Positions 13,074 to 18,322 of a stretch of DNA of 18,322 nucleotides are shown here, piece by piece; positions within the stretch are counted from its first letter, which is position 1, and every line of letters starts with the position of its first letter. The notes under the pieces are model-generated. The model saw nothing but the letters and a program-made list of their open reading frames with translations. It was not told the origin of the DNA and made no database searches. Both the position numbers and the translations under genes were made by a program. The DNA is from Anaerolineales bacterium UBA2232 (GTDB lineage Bacteria > Chloroflexota > Anaerolineae > UBA2200). Where the stretch lies: contig DDYO01000015.1 in the NCBI GenBank assembly GCA_002348045.1, positions 1 to 18,322 of the forward strand, written 5' to 3'.

Positions 13074-16000
13074 CTAATCCAGCGCCATGGCAATTCTAGC
13101 AAGTTCCTGCACCTTTGTGAAGCCAATGACGTCGCTGGCGCCGTTTGGACAAGCGACAGCGCACGCACCGCAGCTAACGCACATCGCTGCCAGAACGACG
13201 GCTATGCCTCGCTCAGCATCGAGCACCCTCGCCTCATTGGGACAGACATCTATGCACAGGCCACAGCCCGAACAGATCCGTTCGTTGACTCGAGCCACCG
13301 CGAGGGGAGCGTGAACGTAACGGCGTGACAACAGAGCGATGGCCTTTATCGCAGCACCCTGTCCCTCGACTATGGCTTCCCGCAAATTGCGGGGACCCCT
13401 CGCCATCCCACACAAGTAGATGCCTTCTCGGGACGACTCCAGTGGCCTTAGCTTGCTGTGGAGACTGGCAAAGAAGCCATCTCCGTTCAGATCGAGGTTC
13501 AAAACATGTTCCAGCTCTTTGTTGTCGGCGGCCACAATGCCCGTGCTCAACACCACCAAGTCAGGCCGCAAGGTATGGTCCCCGTGCTCATCCTCCCAGG
13601 TCAACCGGAGCGACCCATCATACATTGCCAAAGAAGGCGGCTGCTCTTCGCTGTGCCGCTGCAGTCGAATGCCGGCTTCTTGAGCCCGTTGGTAAAGCTC
13701 GTCGTCAAAGCCAGACGTGCGCATCCCACGATGCAGCACCCAGATTTCGGTACTGGGGTAGCTTGCTTTGAGAGCGAGCGCATTGTTGAGCGCCTGTCCG
13801 CAGCAGACCTGGCTGCAGTAGGCGCGCTCCGTCGTCCGCGACCCAATGCACTGTACCATGACGATCGAACGCACATCCGACGGCAGCGCCGGTCCACTGA
13901 TCAACCTCGCCCCAAGCTCGGCCTGGGTGCACACCCGGCGGTCTCGCCCATAGAGGAGGTCAGCGGTGCTCGCCGCCTCAGCCCCCGTGGCGACGATGAC
14001 CGCTCCGTGGTCTATCGAGGTGGTGCGACCGCGTCCCACCTCCAACTCCGAACGGAAGGCGCCGGCCCAACCAGACAGGGCAACCGGGCGCGCGCCCAGA
14101 TGCACCTTGATCCCCGGATGGCTGTTCACCCGTCGTACGGTATCGTACACAAGTGGCTGCACATCACCGTCGGCCAGCGTTCGATGTATGAACCGGGCAA
14201 AGCCTCCCAGTCCGGTGCTTTTCTCCACCAGGTGAACCTCAAAACCCTGGGCGGCAACGCACAACGCCGCTGTCATTCCCGCCATGCCGCCCCCGATGAC
14301 CAGCACCGACGGATGAACGTCCACCATAATCCTTGGCTGAGGCGTCAACAGAGAGGCCTTGGCCACGGCGATGGCCACGATTCGTTGGGCAGCCTCGGTC
14401 GCCCGGACGGGCTCATCCCGGTGAGGCCAAGAGGCCTGCTCGCGGATGTTGGTCATTTCCAGCAAACCAGGATGCAGTCCCGCATCTGCCAACATGCGCT
14501 GAAACAGCGGCTCATGCGTTCGCGGAGTGCACGAGGCGATCACGACACAATTGAGCCGTTGGGCTTGGATCGCCTCCGCGATCTTTCGGCGGTGCTCGTG
14601 CGAACACGCGTACAGAGTCCCTTCAGCGTACACGACGCCAGGCAGCGCCGCACTGAACTCAACGACCGACGGCACGTCCACAACGGCGCCGATCTCATGG
14701 CCACACTCGCACACAAACACCCCGATGCGCGGCTCCGCATCCTCCCATTCCAGCGCTGCCGCCTGCAATCCTCCCTCAATACGGTCCCGAACTGGTACCA
14801 GTAGGCGAGCAACGTCGCCGGCCGCGCCGGATCCATCGGCGATTGATCGACTGATGTCCATTGGCTCCCGACAGACCCCGGCGGCAAAGAAGCCGGACCG
14901 CGAGGCCGTCGTCGGATGTCCCTCCACTGTCCAGTGAAAGCCGTGCTCGTTCCTCCGAACGCCCAGGGTCTCGGCCCACTCCCTTTGCGCGGGGCCCGGA
15001 GCAACTCCTACCGACAGCACGAGCATGTCAAGCTCCTCCTTGCGCTCGATGCCGTCCACGTGGTAGGTCACTAGCAGATTGCCGGTACCCTCACCCTCCT
15101 GCAGCGAGGTGACCTCGCCTCGAAGCAATTGCACACGGCCAGTACGACGCACCTTCGCCAGGTAACGCTCTGACTCGTACCCACGCGAAAGGACCTCCGG
15201 CCCAAGTATCACAGCCTCAGCATCAATCACCTGCTCAATTGTGAGCAATGCCTCCTTGGCCGCTGACATGCAGCAGAACGAGGAGCAATAGGAGCGTCTG
15301 TCAGCAGCGTTGTGCGGGCCCACACAGAGCACCCAGCCAATGCGTCGCGGTGCACTGCCGTCGGAAGGCCGTAGAACCCAGCCGCCGCTGGGGCCTGTGG
15401 GGGACAGCATTCGTTCGAGCTCCAAGCTCGTGACCACGTTGGCGAATCTGCCGCCACCAAACCTCGAGTCATCCCAGGGCACGAAAGGCGCGGCTCCTGT
15501 GGCTACAACGACCGAGCCTACCTTAATCGTGAGCTCTGTCTCCCGCATGTCGTGCCTCACCGCTTCCACCTGGCACGCTCGCACGCACTCCAAGCACTCT
15601 GAGCAATCGCCACAGGCCAGACAGCGCTGGGCTTCTGCCACCGCTTGCTCCTCGGTCAGGGTAGCCGTGATCTCACGAAAGTCGGTCACCCGCTGGGTCG
15701 GACTCTCGTGAGCGGGCTCCTGGCGCGCACCAATAACGATATCACCACTGCGCAGTCTGGACTCGAGCTCAATGGGTTGAATTACTACTTTGGGAAGAGC
15801 AGCCGGCTGTGGCGTGAACGGTACACCCCTCAGGAACTGGTCAATGGAGCGTGCCGCTTGGCGACCCGCGGCGATGGCATCAACGATGAAGCCGACTCCT
15901 GTGGTACCGTCGCCCCCAGCGAATACACCTCTCCGATTTGTGGCCAGGGTCGCGTTGTCAACCACAATGGTACCATTGCGCGACACATCCAGGTTGCAGC

Positions 16001-17621
16001 TACCAAGCCACCCCGAATCCGGTCCCTGCCCGGTGGCGAAAACCACGACATCGGCAGGGATGACCTGCTCGGTCTCGGGAAACTCGTCCATGTCCGGCGA
16101 CCCATCAGCCCGAAAGCCCCGAAAGTCAACCCGGCAGCATCGAATGCCCGTGACCTGCTGTCCGCTGCCCACGATTTCGAGGAAACTCCGATCATTCAGG
16201 ATATGAACGCCCTCTTCGATGGCCTCCGCCACCTCCCAGGAGTGAGCCGGCATCAGTTCACAGCTCTCCAGGCAGGCCATGATCACTGACCGGGCGCCCA
16301 GACGCAGCGCCGTACGGGCCGTGTCAACGGCAGCATTGCCTCCTCCGAGAACGACAACCCGCTGGCCATCTATCGGTACAGGTCTATCCAGCGCCACGTC
16401 CCGCAGGAATTGGGTACCCACCATGACTCCGGGCAGATCGCTGCCCGGCAGCCGCAGCTTCCGGCCCGCGTGGGACCCAATGGCCAGGAAGACGGCTTCA
16501 TACCCCTGGTCAAAGAGATCATCGAGGTCCTCAATCTTCGAGTTGAGCTTTAGCCCCACTCCCAGTCTGAGAATTTGGTCAATTTCCTTCTGCACCAATT
16601 CCCGGGCCAGGCGATATGAAGGAATGCCAACGCGCATCATCCCTCCCGGCACCGGCAGCGCCTCAAACACGGTTACAGGGTACCCCATCAGTGCAAGATC
16701 GTGCGCCGCGGTCAGTCCGGCTGGACCAGATCCCACCACCGCGATCCTTGCGGTCTTCCCTGGAACGGCTGGCCGGTCGGGACCCTCCAGCACTGCCTCG
16801 GGGTGAGCCGTGGCCCAGTCGGCCACGAACCTCTTGAGCACCATGATGGAAACGGGTGCATCGACTTGGCCCCGGGTGCACTCATCCTCGCAATGATGGT
16901 TGCACACTCGCCCGCAGATCGATGGAAACGGATTGTCCTCCACAATAGCTCGGTACGCATCCGCGAACCGGCGCTCTCGGATCAGAGCAATGTAGCCCTG
17001 GGCACGCTGGCCGATAGGACAGGCCTCACGACACGGCGCCGTGCCTCGCCTCTCAATGGCGTAGGCCACTGGAGTCGCTTGGGGAAAGAGCTTGAAAATG
17101 GCTTTGCGTTGTGTCTTGCCTTGATTGGCGGGATCTGGAAGGGATACTGGGCAAACCTCGACGCAGTCACCGCAGGAGGCACAGCGCATCGTATCGACAA
17201 AACGAGCCTGTTGGTGGATGCGGGCTGTCATGTTCCCGGCCGGTCCGATCACCTCTTTGACCGTTGCCCCCGTGATGACTTGGATGTTGCCACTTGCCTC
17301 CAGGGCTCGCGGATCAAGGGTACACTGCCTGCTGCCGTGCAGGACATTCCAGCAGTTGGGATAGCGTCCCGCATCAGTGAGCTTGGGAGGAACAACGCAC
17401 AGGAAGCAGTCATTGGAGTTGGTCGGGTAGGTCTTGTCCAGCAGCGCAGCAGTGCCTCCCAGAGCCCACTTCTCCTCCACCAAATAGACTCGGAAGCCGG
17501 CCTGAGACAGGTCCTTGGCGCACTGCATGCCGGCGACGCCGCCGCCGATCACCAAGACACCACACGTCGGCTGGCCCTCGGTGTTAGGAGAGCTGCCAGC
17601 TAGGACTGTCCGATCATCCAC
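13074..17621 (-). CDS. Giant HdrA-GltD/NfnB-HdrA fusion flavoprotein (1515 aa)
   Basis: Three redox units on one chain. Residues 1-190 are an HdrA start: [11 protein letters not shown] (21-31), the Cys72/Cys75 site and [12 protein letters not shown] (147-158). Residues about 191-600 are a GltD/NfnB-like module: a Cys-rich Fe-S domain (Cys197, 201, 236, 240, 244, 248), FAD motif [12 protein letters not shown] (295-306), nucleotide motif [10 protein letters not shown] (424-433) and FAGGDGTTG (567-575). HdrA sequence then resumes with a Cys cluster at 667-683 and CVGPHNAAD...[12 protein letters not shown] (766-789). Residues about 963-1515 are a second HdrA: VFVCECG (968-974), [14 protein letters not shown] (1106-1119), CIGSR...YCSQVCC (1258-1274) and two ferredoxin motifs (Cys1450-1460, Cys1481-1491). 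The GTG start at 17621 overlaps the upstream hdrA by 22 bases. It is predicted to be a cytoplasmic, flavin-based bifurcating scaffold that uses NAD(H). Cluster types and the bifurcating site are inferred. Confidence 0.87.
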   Translation of the reverse strand: MDDRTVLAGSSPNTEGQPTCGVLVIGGGVAGMQCAKDLSQAGFRVYLVEEKWALGGTAALLDKTYPTNSNDCFLCVVPPKLTDAGRYPNCWNVLHGSRQCTLDPRALEASGNIQVITGATVKEVIGPAGNMTARIHQQARFVDTMRCASCGDCVEVCPVSLPDPANQGKTQRKAIFKLFPQATPVAYAIERRGTAPCREACPIGQRAQGYIALIRERRFADAYRAIVEDNPFPSICGRVCNHHCEDECTRGQVDAPVSIMVLKRFVADWATAHPEAVLEGPDRPAVPGKTARIAVVGSGPAGLTAAHDLALMGYPVTVFEALPVPGGMMRVGIPSYRLARELVQKEIDQILRLGVGLKLNSKIEDLDDLFDQGYEAVFLAIGSHAGRKLRLPGSDLPGVMVGTQFLRDVALDRPVPIDGQRVVVLGGGNAAVDTARTALRLGARSVIMACLESCELMPAHSWEVAEAIEEGVHILNDRSFLEIVGSGQQVTGIRCCRVDFRGFRADGSPDMDEFPETEQVIPADVVVFATGQGPDSGWLGSCNLDVSRNGTIVVDNATLATNRRGVFAGGDGTTGVGFIVDAIAAGRQAARSIDQFLRGVPFTPQPAALPKVVIQPIELESRLRSGDIVIGARQEPAHESPTQRVTDFREITATLTEEQAVAEAQRCLACGDCSECLECVRACQVEAVRHDMRETELTIKVGSVVVATGAAPFVPWDDSRFGGGRFANVVTSLELERMLSPTGPSGGWVLRPSDGSAPRRIGWVLCVGPHNAADRRSYCSSFCCMSAAKEALLTIEQVIDAEAVILGPEVLSRGYESERYLAKVRRTGRVQLLRGEVTSLQEGEGTGNLLVTYHVDGIERKEELDMLVLSVGVAPGPAQREWAETLGVRRNEHGFHWTVEGHPTTASRSGFFAAGVCREPMDISRSIADGSGAAGDVARLLVPVRDRIEGGLQAAALEWEDAEPRIGVFVCECGHEIGAVVDVPSVVEFSAALPGVVYAEGTLYACSHEHRRKIAEAIQAQRLNCVVIASCTPRTHEPLFQRMLADAGLHPGLLEMTNIREQASWPHRDEPVRATEAAQRIVAIAVAKASLLTPQPRIMVDVHPSVLVIGGGMAGMTAALCVAAQGFEVHLVEKSTGLGGFARFIHRTLADGDVQPLVYDTVRRVNSHPGIKVHLGARPVALSGWAGAFRSELEVGRGRTTSIDHGAVIVATGAEAASTADLLYGRDRRVCTQAELGARLISGPALPSDVRSIVMVQCIGSRTTERAYCSQVCCGQALNNALALKASYPSTEIWVLHRGMRTSGFDDELYQRAQEAGIRLQRHSEEQPPSLAMYDGSLRLTWEDEHGDHTLRPDLVVLSTGIVAADNKELEHVLNLDLNGDGFFASLHSKLRPLESSREGIYLCGMARGPRNLREAIVEGQGAAIKAIALLSRRYVHAPLAVARVNERICSGCGLCIDVCPNEARVLDAERGIAVVLAAMCVSCGACAVACPNGASDVIGFTKVQELARIAMALD

Positions 17622-18322
17622 TCAGGCACCGCCTGTTCTTGCAGCAAGGCCTCCACCATCGCCATCACCTGCGTCGACGAAGTATTGTTCAGTTCGCACG
17701 CGTTGTTTGGACAGGCGCTGACGCACGCACCACAGCCCTGGCACAGCGCTGCGACCACGTTTGCCACCGACTTGCGGGGATCCAATACCCTCGCCTCATA
17801 CGGACAAGCCGCCACGCAGAGCCCGCAACCGGAGCACAGCTCCGCTTGCACTCGCGCGATCAGCGGCTCCTGCAACATCTCCTCTCGAGCAAACAGGGCC
17901 AGTACTTTGCTGGCCGCGCCGCTGGCCTGCGCGACGGTTTCCGGAATGTCCTTGGGTCCCTGCGCCCCACCGGCAAGGAAGACCCCAGCCGTAAGGCTCT
18001 CCAGCGGCCGCAGCTTGGGATGAGCCTCCGAGAAGAATCCGACTTCATCGGTAGCTACATGGAGAACCCCAGCCAGCTCTCGCGCGCTCGGATGGGGAAG
18101 TGCCGCCATGGCCAAGACAGCGAGATCCGCTCTTACCTCTACGTGCTTCCCCGTCAGAGTATCCACACCCCACACAACAACCTTGTCGGCTTCAGAGAAC
18201 ACACGGCTGGCTTTGCCCCGAATGTACAACACTCCATCCTGCTCGACCGCCCTTTGTACGAATTCTTCATATCCCTTGCCGCCTGCGCGCAAATCGATGT
18301 AAAAGACATACGCCTGCGCGCT
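17600..18322 (-). CDS. hdrA: HdrA (heterodisulfide reductase subunit A-like), C-terminal part; N-terminus beyond window
   Basis: The frame is open to the right edge and ends at 17600, giving 240 residues of the C-terminal third. It begins within the family segment [18 protein letters not shown], continues through the FAD-domain end ([20 protein letters not shown]), and closes with two ferredoxin motifs, [12 protein letters not shown] and [12 protein letters not shown] (17836-17711), and a short tail. The same arrangement ends the 1515-residue protein encoded next, so the two are paralogous. Its final 22 bases overlap the start of that gene, so they are almost certainly cotranscribed and probably translationally coupled. 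The role is electron transfer between flavin and ferredoxin in a heterodisulfide reductase-like complex. The missing N-terminus would show whether it has its own bifurcating FAD site. Confidence 0.9.
   Translation of the reverse strand, partial: SAQAYVFYIDLRAGGKGYEEFVQRAVEQDGVLYIRGKASRVFSEADKVVVWGVDTLTGKHVEVRADLAVLAMAALPHPSARELAGVLHVATDEVGFFSEAHPKLRPLESLTAGVFLAGGAQGPKDIPETVAQASGAASKVLALFAREEMLQEPLIARVQAELCSGCGLCVAACPYEARVLDPRKSVANVVAALCQGCGACVSACPNNACELNNTSSTQVMAMVEALLQEQAVPEWMIGQS

Noticed and set aside
13458..14804. A 448-codon open frame on the plus strand inside the giant HdrA-like gene
   Set aside because: It is antisense to strongly conserved flavoprotein sequence, its translation is rich in Arg, His and Gln with no family similarity, and long antisense frames are expected in GC-rich DNA.
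1..18322. CRISPR arrays, insertion sequences, phage genes or integration sites
   Set aside because: No regularly spaced repeat-spacer array, transposase, integrase or attachment-like duplication was seen. The only tandem repeat is the short hairpin set between the tRNAs.

Overview
The window looks like a piece of a GC-rich, probably thermophilic and anaerobic bacterium, most likely a member of the Chloroflexota. The evidence is circumstantial: a lipoprotein with a Cys-Ala-Pro-Ala-Pro-Thr-Pro linker, frequent GTG starts, a TtuA/TtuB pair (the 2-thiolation system for tRNA position 54, best known from Thermus and hyperthermophiles), and many oxygen-sensitive Fe-S flavoproteins. The phylum is an inference and was not tested by any search.

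Layout. Every protein gene lies on the minus strand. Only the two tRNA genes are on the plus strand. From the left: (1) the N-terminal part of a BMP-family (PnrA-like) substrate-binding lipoprotein, cut by the window edge. (2) A plus-strand tRNA-Thr/tRNA-Tyr pair with its own promoter, separated by a three-unit, 23-bp tandem repeat whose units each fold as a hairpin, and closed by a strong inverted repeat. (3) A tRNA modification/ribosome operon, read right to left: promoter at 4103-4131, ttuB, ttuA, a queuosine-precursor transporter (yhhQ family), era. (4) A ribosomal-protein operon: promoter at 8365-8393, rplU, rpmA, rpmE, tdk, DUF1385 (YqhQ), malic enzyme, terminator near 4157-4176. Two terminator-like hairpins lie inside it. 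(5) From 8422 to the right edge, one continuous redox operon. In transcription order it holds the C-terminal part of an HdrA; a 1515-residue fusion (an HdrA-type flavoprotein with a GltD/NfnB-like NAD(P)H module inserted in it, followed by a second HdrA-type unit); a CBS-ACT protein; MvhD; an FrhB/FdhB-like iron-sulfur flavoprotein; and soluble fumarate reductase-type Fe-S and flavoprotein subunits.

How the genes work together. Block 5 is the notable system. It carries the parts of a flavin-based electron bifurcation/confurcation machine (HdrA flavin and ferredoxin domains, the MvhD [2Fe-2S] adaptor, an FrhB-like flavin subunit, a pyridine-nucleotide module). HdrB, HdrC and a hydrogenase large subunit are all absent from the visible part, and a fumarate reductase-like FAD/Fe-S pair without membrane anchors ends the operon. 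My working model is a cytoplasmic complex that links NAD(H), ferredoxin and a fumarate/succinate-type couple. Direction and substrate are not determined by the sequence. The malic enzyme in block 4 is compatible with C4-dicarboxylate metabolism but belongs to a different transcription unit.
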